NCBI GenBank assembly: GCA_002373595.1
Contig: DFKT01000009.1
Location: 1-58,620 of the forward strand
DNA: 58,620 nt
DNA from: Lachnospiraceae bacterium UBA3638
GTDB lineage: Bacteria; Bacillota; Clostridia; Lachnospirales; Lachnospiraceae
Direction: 5' to 3'
Below are positions 17,434 to 25,210 of this stretch, piece by piece. Every line of letters begins with the position of its first letter. Position 1 is the stretch's first letter. The position numbers and the translations under genes are program-made. The notes below the pieces were generated by a model that made no database searches, was not told the origin of the DNA, and was given only the letters and a program-made list of their open reading frames with translations.

Positions 17434-17463
17434 AAAAAGAGCAGCCCTGTGGCTGCTCTTTTT
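17434..17463. terminator. Strong bidirectional intrinsic terminator
   Basis: A 13-bp perfect stem, AAAAAGAGCAGCC (17434-17446) with GGCTGCTCTTTTT (17451-17463), and a CTGT loop. It has a U-run in both directions and separates the plus-strand surface-protein region from the convergent kinase gene ending at 17490. Confidence 0.92.
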
Positions 17464-17489
17464 GTAATTGATAAACAAAAGCCTTTAGT

Positions 17490-20060
17490 TTATTTTTTCG
17501 CCAACTCTCTGCTGATGAGGAGGATTACATCCTGATACATGCCGCGCATGGTCTCGTGCTCTGCTTCGATGGCGGATTCGTCACCTGCATCGGCAGCTTT
17601 TTCAAGTCTTGCTGCGATCTCGGAGAGTTTGGTCGCACCGACCATCTTGGATGTGCTCTTGAGTGAATGTACGAAGACACCGTAATTATGCCAGTCTCTT
17701 GCGGCATAGCTTTCGTCTATAGCTTCTGATTTTTTCTTGGATTCGCGAAGGTAGCCGGAGAGGATCTCGGCATAAAGCTCCGCATCGCCTTCGCAGTAAG
17801 TCATACCGGTCTCTTTGTCTATGATATCGGGTTTATCGAATGAAGGCCCCGTCTCTTCGGAGTGGACTTTTGTGCTTTCATCGGATGTATATATCACCTT
17901 AGATGCGGGGAGATACTTGATCAGGAGCTCCTCGAGCCTGCCGCTGTCAATAGGCTTGGAGAGGTAATCATTGAAGCCCTCGTTTAAGTATCTGTCCTCG
18001 GCACCGGATACGGCATCGGCTGTCAGAGCTATGAAAGGTGTGGTCTTGTTGATGGACTCGGGGTCTTTCTTTATCCTGTTCATAGCGGTGGTGCCGTCCA
18101 TCTCGGGCATGCGCTGATCCATGAGTATAAGATCATAGGTCTTGATCTTACACATCTCAATGGAATGCAGACCGCTGGTTGCGGTATCGATATTTATCAT
18201 CGTATTCTTAAGGAGTCCCTTGGCTACGACGAGGTTGGTCATGGTATCATCGACTATGAGTATGAGAGCATCCTTGGCATGGAAAGGTTCCTTCTTGGCG
18301 TGGAGAGCCTTGATACTCTTTTCGAATTTGTCACGGAAGTCTCCGATGGGCTCGTTGGAGAGTTTCTTTTGAGGAATGGTTACTGTAAATACAGAGCCTA
18401 ATCCGTACTGGGACTGTACATCTATCTTTCCGCCCATCATCTCAAGCAGGCTGACTGTGATCGCCAGACCAAGTCCCGTGCCTTCGATAGTGCTGTTCTT
18501 CTCGAGGTCTATTCTCTGGAATTTCTTGAAGAGCTTTTCCTTATCCTCATCCTTTATACCCATACCGGTGTCTTTGACGGAGATAACGAGTGCAAACTCC
18601 GGCTCGCCATCCGCCTTGTCCAGCATAGTTTTTTTGACATAGAGGACGATGCTGCCCTTCTGGGTGTACTTGACTGCGTTGTTTAATATATTGGTGATGA
18701 TCTGGCGGACTCTTACTTCGTCGCCCATAAGCAGGTCGGGCACGGTGCTGTCCACGTCCACATCGAACTTAAGACCCTTTGATTCCGCTTTGAAGGAGAT
18801 CATGTTGCTGACGTCGTTGAGCACGGAACTTAAGCGGTATTCCTTGTTTACGAGCTCCATCTTGCCGGACTCTATCTTGGAGAAGTCGAGTATGTCGTTA
18901 ATGATCGAGAGGAGATTCTTTCCGGCACTGTCGATATTTCCGGCATAGTTGCATATCTCAGAGAATACGTCCCTGATCTCGGATTTATTGGATGGTGTAT
19001 TATCCCTCGCCTTAAGGCTCTCCCTGAAGATGATCTCGTTCATGCCGAGTACGGCATTGATGGGAGTCCTGATCTCGTGCGACATATTGGCGAGGAAGTC
19101 ACTCTTGGCGGCATTTGATCTCTCTGCGAGCTCCTTTGCCTTTTCCATTTCCTCATTCTCGAGCTGCTTCTGCTCGGAACTAACGATGAGGAGCATGGTA
19201 ACGGTGAAGGATATGATGACGAATGAAATGACAAAGAGCATAACAGCGATGACGCTGTAGGGATCGGCTTCGCCGACTTCGCCGATGCTGGCAGCCAGAG
19301 TATCGCGCATCCAGAAAGCGAGGAAGAATCCGCCGACGCAGAAGACGATAACGATGGCAACATAGACGGGCCTGAATATCCTGATCAGACGGCTCCTCTT
19401 TGAGTGGTCAAACTTGGTGATCTCATCATCGTATTCCTTAACGACAAGGAGCGGGATGAAGACAAAGAAAAGCGAAGCGAGGATGCTGAAGGGGTAATAG
19501 GGATCAACCCAGTCTGACGGCCAGTCGAAGCAGGATGCCACCCAAGTGATCATCTCAAAGATGATATAGAGCATGAAGCCTATGTTTATATAAGGGAACT
19601 TGGCTCCTTTATCACGATATTTCCTGTAATTGGCGATGGCATTGATAGAGAGACTCAAAGTAAGAGTAGCCCAGAATACCTGCCATATATTGTTGAATAT
19701 GCCTCCGAACTGAAGGTACAGAGCAAGCTGTGCAATGCCGAAAGGTATGGGGATGAGTGAGAGGGGAGAGAATCTCTTTACCCCGTGATCGCGCATCATG
19801 TTTAATTGGATATGTGCCGGCATCACGAAAGCAAGGTTCCAACCGATATAAGCGAAGAAGGATGAGAGATTGGGATCTTCACCCATAACCAGGGCATATA
19901 CGGCCCAGTAGTAATTGGAAAGCAGATATCCCAATAGGAATATTGCCAAATATGTAAGAGTTTTGCGGGCTTTTTTGAAATATCCGAACAGACACAGGAG
20001 CAGGCCTCCGATATTAAGGAGGATCGAGAGGATATTGACCAGGTTATCGAGATTTATCAT
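17490..20060 (-). CDS. Membrane hybrid histidine kinase with receiver and HPt domains
   Basis: This 856-aa protein has about eight hydrophobic helices in residues 1-300 forming a polytopic input region (7TM-like, no recognisable ligand domain). A short coiled linker leads to HisKA with NMSHEIRTP (His328), HATPase (GTGLGLA), a receiver (LILMDQRMPEMDG, with Lys in SKPID) and a C-terminal HPt (HSLKSTSKM). The full phosphorelay His-Asp-His is therefore on one chain; the final response regulator is not adjacent. The open frame extends to 20144, but that extension runs through tRNA-Leu, so I use ATG 20060, which has a weak GGGG ribosome site. The gene lies 46 nt behind the tRNA with no terminator between, suggesting read-through transcription. 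Confidence 0.9.
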   Translation of the reverse strand: MINLDNLVNILSILLNIGGLLLCLFGYFKKARKTLTYLAIFLLGYLLSNYYWAVYALVMGEDPNLSSFFAYIGWNLAFVMPAHIQLNMMRDHGVKRFSPLSLIPIPFGIAQLALYLQFGGIFNNIWQVFWATLTLSLSINAIANYRKYRDKGAKFPYINIGFMLYIIFEMITWVASCFDWPSDWVDPYYPFSILASLFFVFIPLLVVKEYDDEITKFDHSKRSRLIRIFRPVYVAIVIVFCVGGFFLAFWMRDTLAASIGEVGEADPYSVIAVMLFVISFVIISFTVTMLLIVSSEQKQLENEEMEKAKELAERSNAAKSDFLANMSHEIRTPINAVLGMNEIIFRESLKARDNTPSNKSEIRDVFSEICNYAGNIDSAGKNLLSIINDILDFSKIESGKMELVNKEYRLSSVLNDVSNMISFKAESKGLKFDVDVDSTVPDLLMGDEVRVRQIITNILNNAVKYTQKGSIVLYVKKTMLDKADGEPEFALVISVKDTGMGIKDEDKEKLFKKFQRIDLEKNSTIEGTGLGLAITVSLLEMMGGKIDVQSQYGLGSVFTVTIPQKKLSNEPIGDFRDKFEKSIKALHAKKEPFHAKDALILIVDDTMTNLVVAKGLLKNTMINIDTATSGLHSIEMCKIKTYDLILMDQRMPEMDGTTAMNRIKKDPESINKTTPFIALTADAVSGAEDRYLNEGFNDYLSKPIDSGRLEELLIKYLPASKVIYTSDESTKVHSEETGPSFDKPDIIDKETGMTYCEGDAELYAEILSGYLRESKKKSEAIDESYAARDWHNYGVFVHSLKSTSKMVGATKLSEIAARLEKAADAGDESAIEAEHETMRGMYQDVILLISRELAKK

Positions 20061-20106
20061 ATGTTTACCCCGTGAAAGACCGTAAAAGGTATAGCCCGGT
20101 TCCGAT

Positions 20107-20185
20107 GCGGATAGAGGGACTCGAACCCTCACGCTTGCGCACAAGAACCTAAATCTTGCATGTCTACCAATTCCATCATATCCGC
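20107..20185 (-). tRNA. tRNA-Leu (anticodon UAG)
   Basis: Read on the minus strand, the 5' end GCGGATA pairs with the 3' end TATCCGC. The D-arm GGAATTGGTAGAC, anticodon stem CAAGA/TCTTG around loop TTTAGGT (anticodon TAG), an extra variable arm (GCGCAAGCGT region) and T-arm GAGGGTTCGAGTCCCTC are all visible. The long variable arm and anticodon identify leucine (CUN codons). CCA is not encoded; ATC follows the acceptor stem. Confidence 0.95.
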
Positions 20186-20217
20186 GAGTGCTAAAAGCCT
20201 ATAAACATAGGTAATTT

Positions 20218-20246
20218 ATTATAAGATAAGGCGGTTTTAATGTCAA
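20218..20246 (-). promoter_or_regulatory. Consensus sigma-A promoter of tRNA-Leu
   Basis: Minus strand: TTGACA (20246-20241), 17-nt spacer, TATAAT (20223-20218). Both boxes are perfect consensus. The expected start near 20211 gives a 26-nt leader to the tRNA. The -35 box contains the TGA stop codon of the preceding transporter gene. Confidence 0.9.
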
Positions 20247-21100
20247 AGGGGAGCGCGGCGGAGCCTGTTCCAGCGAATGACTGCAACGCCTATTATTATT
20301 ACGTATCCGACTATGCTCAGGGGAGCGGGGGTCTCTGCGAGGAAAAGCATGCCCCAGATAGCTGCAAATATGACCTGAGTGTAGTCAAAGACTGAGATGT
20401 CCTTGGCCGGAGCAAATCTGTATGCGGTGGTGATGCCGAACTGTCCGAGCGCAGCGGAAACTCCGGCGAGAATGAGACAGAGGAGCTGGCGTCCGCTCAT
20501 CGGAGCATAGTTAAAGATAAGGAAGGGCAGCGTGACCGCCGATGAGACAAATGAAAACCAAAATACGATGATAGGTGTATGGACGCCCTTTTTGCCGAGA
20601 CGCCTCACAAAGACGTAAGCGGTACCGGCACCGAAGCCTCCGTAGAGACCGATGAGAGCGGGGATAAGCAGGAGATTGGCACCGGGCCTGATGATAAAGA
20701 GCGCACCGATAAAGGCTATTACGGTCGCTGTGATATCAAGCTTGGACGGTTTCTCCTTGAGGATGAATATGGAACCTATGATCGCGAAAAAGGGAGAGAG
20801 TTTATTGAGCATATTGGCATCGGCGAGACCGAGTCTGCCGATGGCATAGAAGTTTGCTATAAGTCCTGATGTGCCGAAAAGACAACGAAGTGCGATGTCG
20901 GGGATAGCTTTTTTCTCAGGGATGATGGTCTGATGATCTTTAAAGAGGACAGAGAGTGCTATGACTAATGCTACGGCATTTCTGAAAAAGGCCTTCTGCA
21001 TGGTGGGAAGGTCCCCTGAAATGCGAACAAAGAATGTCATGAAAGAGAAGCCGAACGCAGCAGCTATGATACAGGCGATACCTTTTTGCTTATCGCTCAT
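20243..21100 (-). CDS. EamA/DMT-family transporter
   Basis: This 285-aa protein has ten hydrophobic segments in two EamA repeats of about 140 residues, typical of the drug/metabolite transporter superfamily. Substrate cannot be inferred. I chose ATG 21100 rather than the in-frame GTG 21106, because GGGAG lies only one base before the GTG but seven before the ATG. The gene follows the Cys-rich protein gene by 2 nt, implying one transcript. Its stop codon lies inside the -35 box of the tRNA-Leu promoter. Confidence 0.88.
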   Translation of the reverse strand: MSDKQKGIACIIAAAFGFSFMTFFVRISGDLPTMQKAFFRNAVALVIALSVLFKDHQTIIPEKKAIPDIALRCLFGTSGLIANFYAIGRLGLADANMLNKLSPFFAIIGSIFILKEKPSKLDITATVIAFIGALFIIRPGANLLLIPALIGLYGGFGAGTAYVFVRRLGKKGVHTPIIVFWFSFVSSAVTLPFLIFNYAPMSGRQLLCLILAGVSAALGQFGITTAYRFAPAKDISVFDYTQVIFAAIWGMLFLAETPAPLSIVGYVIIIGVAVIRWNRLRRAPL

Positions 21101-21102
21101 CT

Positions 21103-21489
21103 TCACTCCCAGTAGCCCTGCGTTTTAGGGGTAAGCCTGCCCTTACAGATGGGGCAGAGGAGTTCCTCCGTATCGATGTTATAGATCAGTTGGATGTCGT
21201 CCGGTTTATCTCCGCAGTCGGTCTTTCCGATGAAACGGTCACTGTAACTGCCTACCATAGTCTCGAATACGGGAGCAGTGATGTAGTCTGAACAGGCACG
21301 GCAAAAAGCCGGATAATGGCTGAAACTGTATCCGGAATCTTTTTCGTACGCCAAATGGATCGCGGGATGGTGCGCCGTTGCGAAAAAGTTGATGATATTG
21401 TCTTTTTCAGATTCTTTTTGCCCCGTTCCTATGCGCAGGGTCTTGCGATAGTCCCCGTTCTCGCATTCGAGGCAGACAATGCGGCCCAT
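21103..21489 (-). CDS. Unknown protein with zinc-ribbon-like CxxC pairs
   Basis: This 128-aa soluble protein is not recognised. Three CxxC-type pairs are visible: CLEC near the N-terminus (about residues 6-9), CRAC in the middle (about 63-66) and CPIC near the C-terminus (about 112-115). This suggests one or two bound zinc ions. The segment between the first two contains several His residues (ATAHHPAIH). AAAGGAGG precedes ATG 21489. It is coupled to the transporter gene downstream and diverges from the MraY-like gene. No function is proposed. Confidence 0.7.
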   Translation of the reverse strand: MGRIVCLECENGDYRKTLRIGTGQKESEKDNIINFFATAHHPAIHLAYEKDSGYSFSHYPAFCRACSDYITAPVFETMVGSYSDRFIGKTDCGDKPDDIQLIYNIDTEELLCPICKGRLTPKTQGYWE

Positions 21490-21560
21490 TTCGTTCTTCT
21501 TTTCCTCCTTTTCTATTTTATAATAAATCTGCCGAAAAGTGGAAGAATATTTTCAAAATA

Positions 21561-21569
21561 TGATATAAT
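21561..21569 (+). promoter_or_regulatory. Extended -10 promoter of mraY-like gene (possible leaderless start)
   Basis: TGA-TATAAT at 21561-21569 is an extended -10 with a perfect hexamer. The predicted start is at or within a base of ATG 21576, and no ribosome site precedes that ATG. No good -35 is seen, as is usual for extended -10 promoters. Confidence 0.6.
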
Positions 21570-21575
21570 ACCATT

Positions 21576-22565
21576 ATGTGTGACTTTTTGATAAAAAGTG
21601 CGGATTCGGTCCGCATAAGTTCTTTATTGGGACTCGGCGGAGTCCTGGTTTCGTTTATCCTGACATTATTACTCACGGGCAAACTGATGAACAAGCTCCC
21701 CAGGGACGGAGGAAGGGCTTTTGCCGTAGAGGGCAGCAAGTCCGTAGGAAAACCGAGGGGTGCCGGCATCATATTCGTTTTTGTATTTATCTTTACGGTG
21801 CTCGTATTTGCACCCATAAAGGTTGAGTATCTGCTGTATCTGGCACTGATTGCAGTTTCCATGTTTACGGGCTATCTCGATGATGCGGCTGCGGCTCCGT
21901 GGGGAGGTCTCAAGAAGGGCTTGCTCGATCTTGCCGTGTCTGTCCTTACTGCTGCGGCTTTTCTCTACAATAATGAGCCCGTCATAAATCTTTCAATGTT
22001 AAATGCAAGCATCAGGATCCCTGTGATACTGTACTTCATCCTTGCTTCTGCGCTTGTGTGGGGCAGTATAAATGTGACTAACTGTGCGGACGGAGTGGAC
22101 GGACTTTCCGGTACGCTCACGATCATTTCGCTTATGGGATTCTACGGTGTGATGAAGATAACGGGAGCTTCTCCCGACTTCGTTCCCCAGATCATGTTCC
22201 TCATATTCGCTGTACTGGCTTATCTTTGGTACAATTCAAACCCTTCAAAGTGCCTGATGGGAGATGCGGGCAGCAGAGCACTCGGACTCTTTATCGCTGT
22301 TACGGCTCTTAAGTCGGGGGATCCCCTTTTGTACCCCCTGCTTGTGATGGTAATAGCCCTCGACGGAGGACTCGGACTGTTAAAGGTATTCCTTATCAGG
22401 GCTTTCAAGATCTATATTTTCAAAAAGACAACGATGCCCCTCCATGATCATGTGAGAAAGAATCTGGAGGACAAGTGGTCGAATCCCCAGGTTGTTTTCA
22501 GATTTGCGATAATACAGGCGGTCCTGGTCGCATTGGTGCTGTATCTGGTCGTGGCCGCGAGATAG
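21576..22565 (+). CDS. mraY: MraY-like phospho-sugar transferase (polyprenyl-phosphate, glycosyltransferase family 4)
   Basis: This 329-aa protein has about ten membrane helices. It carries the motifs of the PNPT superfamily: LDDA (Mg-binding Asp pair), NVTNCADGVDGLSG, NSNPSKCLMGDAGS, and a C-terminal PLHDHVR in place of the MraY HHH loop. These fit phospho-N-acetylmuramoyl-pentapeptide transferase, which makes lipid I on undecaprenyl phosphate, although the altered His loop and lack of mur/fts neighbours leave room for a MraY paralogue or WecA-type enzyme. It is followed 9 nt later by greA and is the first gene of a forward run. The start has no ribosome site (see promoter). Confidence 0.78.
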   Translation: MCDFLIKSADSVRISSLLGLGGVLVSFILTLLLTGKLMNKLPRDGGRAFAVEGSKSVGKPRGAGIIFVFVFIFTVLVFAPIKVEYLLYLALIAVSMFTGYLDDAAAAPWGGLKKGLLDLAVSVLTAAAFLYNNEPVINLSMLNASIRIPVILYFILASALVWGSINVTNCADGVDGLSGTLTIISLMGFYGVMKITGASPDFVPQIMFLIFAVLAYLWYNSNPSKCLMGDAGSRALGLFIAVTALKSGDPLLYPLLVMVIALDGGLGLLKVFLIRAFKIYIFKKTTMPLHDHVRKNLEDKWSNPQVVFRFAIIQAVLVALVLYLVVAAR

Positions 22566-22574
22566 GATAGATAT

Positions 22575-23075
22575 ATGTTTGATAAACTGACTAAATCCGA
22601 CATCCGCAAGATGGAGGAGGAGATAGAACACAGAAAACTCGTGGTAAGGCCCCAGGCGCTTGAGGATTTAAAGGCGGCAAGGGCTCAGGGGGACCTGTCT
22701 GAGAATTTTGAGTATTATGCGGCTAAGAAATTCAAAAATCAGAATGAGAGCCGGATCAGATACCTTGAGAAGATGATCAGGACGGCCGAGATCATTGATG
22801 ATTCGTCAGCAGATGACGAGGTCGGGATGAATAACACCGTAACTGTGGAGTTTTCCGATGACGGATCCGTGGAGGTCTTCAAGATCGTTACGACCATCCG
22901 TGCGAATTCCATCGGAGGTATGATCACGGGAGAGTCGCCCCTGGGCAAGGCTCTGCTTGGTAAGAAGGTGGGCGATATCGCTCATGTGGAGCTCGAGAAT
23001 GGGGCAGGATATGATGTTAAGATCCTGAAACTGGAAAATACGGACGGGGACGACGATGCAATCAGAAGCTTTTGA
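22575..23075 (+). CDS. greA: Transcription elongation factor GreA/GreB family
   Basis: GreA rescues backtracked RNA polymerase by stimulating transcript cleavage. The protein is 166 aa, the family length. An N-terminal coiled coil (about 1-78) contains the tip signature ARAQGDLSENFEY with its acidic Asp and Glu, and a C-terminal FKBP-like domain includes the SPLGKALLGKKVGD motif. The coding end overlaps the next gene by 20 nt. A separate housekeeping greA may exist elsewhere, so this could be a paralogue. Confidence 0.9.
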   Translation: MFDKLTKSDIRKMEEEIEHRKLVVRPQALEDLKAARAQGDLSENFEYYAAKKFKNQNESRIRYLEKMIRTAEIIDDSSADDEVGMNNTVTVEFSDDGSVEVFKIVTTIRANSIGGMITGESPLGKALLGKKVGDIAHVELENGAGYDVKILKLENTDGDDDAIRSF

Positions 23076-23991
23076 ACTGCAGTCAAAAGGACTGAAATTA
23101 AAGAAATTCACATTCAGGGATGCATGGACGATGATGTTCATCTTCCTTCTTTTTGTATTTGTGAGGACTTTCGGTGAGGCATTGGTGGCCATGTTCATGT
23201 CACTGATGGAGCCCCATCTTCCGGAGGCGATGAAACAGGCCATATATATCTATACCGACGGAGTGGCTACCGGTTTTACCGGGAATGCGACTGTTGTTAT
23301 GACCGGCATTGGCTTTATCATAGGATCGGCAGCAGTATTAAAAAAGAGCCTTCAGCTGATATCGGAGGACAGGAAGAGAAGAGAAGAACTTGCCAGGTTT
23401 AAGCCCATAGAAGTCAATGCAGAGCCGAAAAAGGGCATTGAGGGATATATGGGAAAAGCCCCCGTCTATGTGGATATCATCCTCTTTGTACTGGCAACTA
23501 TCGGAGCGGCGCTGGGAATCGGGATGCTTTTTGACCTCTCCGGTGTGACTTCTTCGGAGAGCTATCAGGCAGTGGCTAAGCTTCAGTACTCATGCGCTCC
23601 TGTGATAGGCGTCATCGTCTATGGACTGATCGCACCGGCAGCGGAGGAGATAGTCTTCAGAGGAGGGATTTTCAACTATTTAAAGAGACATTTCCCTATC
23701 AGGCTGGCTGCGCTCTTTGCAGTATTCATATTTGCCTTTTATCATGGGAATTCGGCGCAGACGGGATATGCTTTCATAATGGGAAGCTTCATCTGCTACG
23801 GATATGAGTATTTTGAGGATTTCAGGGCGGCGCTCTTCATACATATGGGAGCAAATACCGCTGCATATATCATGACCTATGTGTCCAAGGCTTACCCCGC
23901 AGTCAGAAACTGGGGCACGGCACTGGTGCTTGTGGTTGTCGCAGGAGTTTGCGTATACCTGCTTAATAAGAAAAAGCCCGGGATTGTATAA
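23056..23991 (+). CDS. CPBP-family intramembrane metalloprotease
   Basis: This 311-aa protein has about eight membrane helices and the three CPBP (Rce1/Abi) motifs: EEIVFRGG (about 197), FAFYHGN (about 231) and HMGANTAAY near the C-terminus. The glutamates and histidines are those expected to hold the catalytic metal. Substrate is unknown; family members process prenylated proteins, peptides or bacteriocin-related targets. ATG 23056 lies inside greA (20-nt overlap) behind GGGGACG. A 94-nt gap with an 11-bp direct repeat (GTTATGTAAAC, 23995 and 24051) separates it from the next gene. Confidence 0.88.
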   Translation: MQSEAFELQSKGLKLKKFTFRDAWTMMFIFLLFVFVRTFGEALVAMFMSLMEPHLPEAMKQAIYIYTDGVATGFTGNATVVMTGIGFIIGSAAVLKKSLQLISEDRKRREELARFKPIEVNAEPKKGIEGYMGKAPVYVDIILFVLATIGAALGIGMLFDLSGVTSSESYQAVAKLQYSCAPVIGVIVYGLIAPAAEEIVFRGGIFNYLKRHFPIRLAALFAVFIFAFYHGNSAQTGYAFIMGSFICYGYEYFEDFRAALFIHMGANTAAYIMTYVSKAYPAVRNWGTALVLVVVAGVCVYLLNKKKPGIV

Positions 23992-24085
23992 GCGGTTATG
24001 TAAACTAATGCGGTGCGGCTTCAAATGACAGTCAGGGCGTTCAAAGTAAAGTTATGTAAACCGATAAACCCGGAGAATATGAATC

Positions 24086-25210
24086 ATGTCAACCAACAGG
24101 GAAAGAGAAGTCTGGCCCGACCTGCTTAAGTGCATAGCGATGATGATGATAGTGGTGCTCCATTTCCTCGGAAAGGGAGGGCTGCTTGAGATGCGTGAAG
24201 GCGGCGCGACCGATCCGGTCTTTCTGACTGCGTGGTTAATGGAGTCTCTCTCCATCTGCGCGGTAAATGTTTATATGCTCATAAGCGGATATTTCCTGTC
24301 GGAGTCGGGATTTAAGCTCAGCAAGCTGATTTCCCTCTATCTCAGGCTGTGGTTCTTTTCTGCTGTGCTGGGACTGGTATTTCTCGCCTGCGGCTTTGAG
24401 ACGACTGAGCCGATCGACAAGCACTTCCTTTTAAGACTGCTCGCCCCTGTATCCATGGAGCATTACTGGTTTATGACGGCTTACATATTCATGTATGTCA
24501 TGCTTCCTGTACTTACGACGGCTGTAAAGCATATGACGGACAGACAGTTAAAAATCTGCACTCTTGTCCTTCTGGCTGTTCATTCCTTTATCAAGTCGGT
24601 GATCATCATCGGATTTGATCTGGATGCTCACGGATATAATGTGATCTGGTATATATGCGTATTTATGGTAGCAGCCAATATCAGAAGAAGTGGGCCGGGG
24701 ATTCTTGGCCGAAAGGGTGTCAGCCTGATCGCGTTCCTTGCAGGAGTCCTCTCCGTATTCGGGGAGAGTGTGGTCTTGAGGATCCTCTATGCACGCACCG
24801 GACATTTTAAATATGTAATCGGACTTCCGCTTGATTATAATAATGTATTTGTACTCCTGGCAGCTCTCGGACTCTTCGGACTCCTGATGAAAGTGGAGAT
24901 AAAGGGAAAGATTGCGAGTGTTATCAAATGGGCGGGACCATATACTTTGGGAGCGTATCTCCTTCATGAGAACTTCGTTATCAGGTATTCGTGGTTTAAG
25001 TGGTTTGGTTCTGAAAGAATAACAGGTGCGTTACAATTGGTGGGATGCACGCTGATTGCGATGATTGCTGTTTTTATAACAGGTGTACTTATTGATTTTG
25101 TTCGTGGGCTTTTGGCCGGATTATTAAATAACATATTAAAGAAAATTAAGCCCTATAAGAAAATATCAGATGCAATTTATTCAGTTGATACCGTCTTTGC
25201 GGAGAAGTAA
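24086..25210 (+). CDS. Acyltransferase 3 family membrane protein
   Basis: This 374-aa protein has about ten membrane helices. The N-terminal signature (WPDLLKCIAMMMIVVLHF, with His in helix 1) and ISGYFLSESGFK are typical of the OafA/OatA-type acyltransferase 3 family, which O-acetylates or succinylates cell-surface sugars. No SGNH extension is present. GGAG at 24072 is the ribosome site. Its stop codon touches the start of the next membrane protein gene, so the pair is probably translated together and serves surface polysaccharide or teichoic-type modification (inference). Confidence 0.88.
   Translation: MSTNREREVWPDLLKCIAMMMIVVLHFLGKGGLLEMREGGATDPVFLTAWLMESLSICAVNVYMLISGYFLSESGFKLSKLISLYLRLWFFSAVLGLVFLACGFETTEPIDKHFLLRLLAPVSMEHYWFMTAYIFMYVMLPVLTTAVKHMTDRQLKICTLVLLAVHSFIKSVIIIGFDLDAHGYNVIWYICVFMVAANIRRSGPGILGRKGVSLIAFLAGVLSVFGESVVLRILYARTGHFKYVIGLPLDYNNVFVLLAALGLFGLLMKVEIKGKIASVIKWAGPYTLGAYLLHENFVIRYSWFKWFGSERITGALQLVGCTLIAMIAVFITGVLIDFVRGLLAGLLNNILKKIKPYKKISDAIYSVDTVFAEK

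Noticed and set aside
20060..20144. N-terminal extension of the 17490 kinase to 20144
   Set aside because: It would begin inside tRNA-Leu and add residues absent from the membrane-region start; ATG 20060 is used.
23995..24061. Direct repeat GTTATGTAAAC at 23995 and 24051, with a near copy (one mismatch) around 29878
   Set aside because: Short, AT-rich, and without a symmetric operator shape; no regulator can be assigned.
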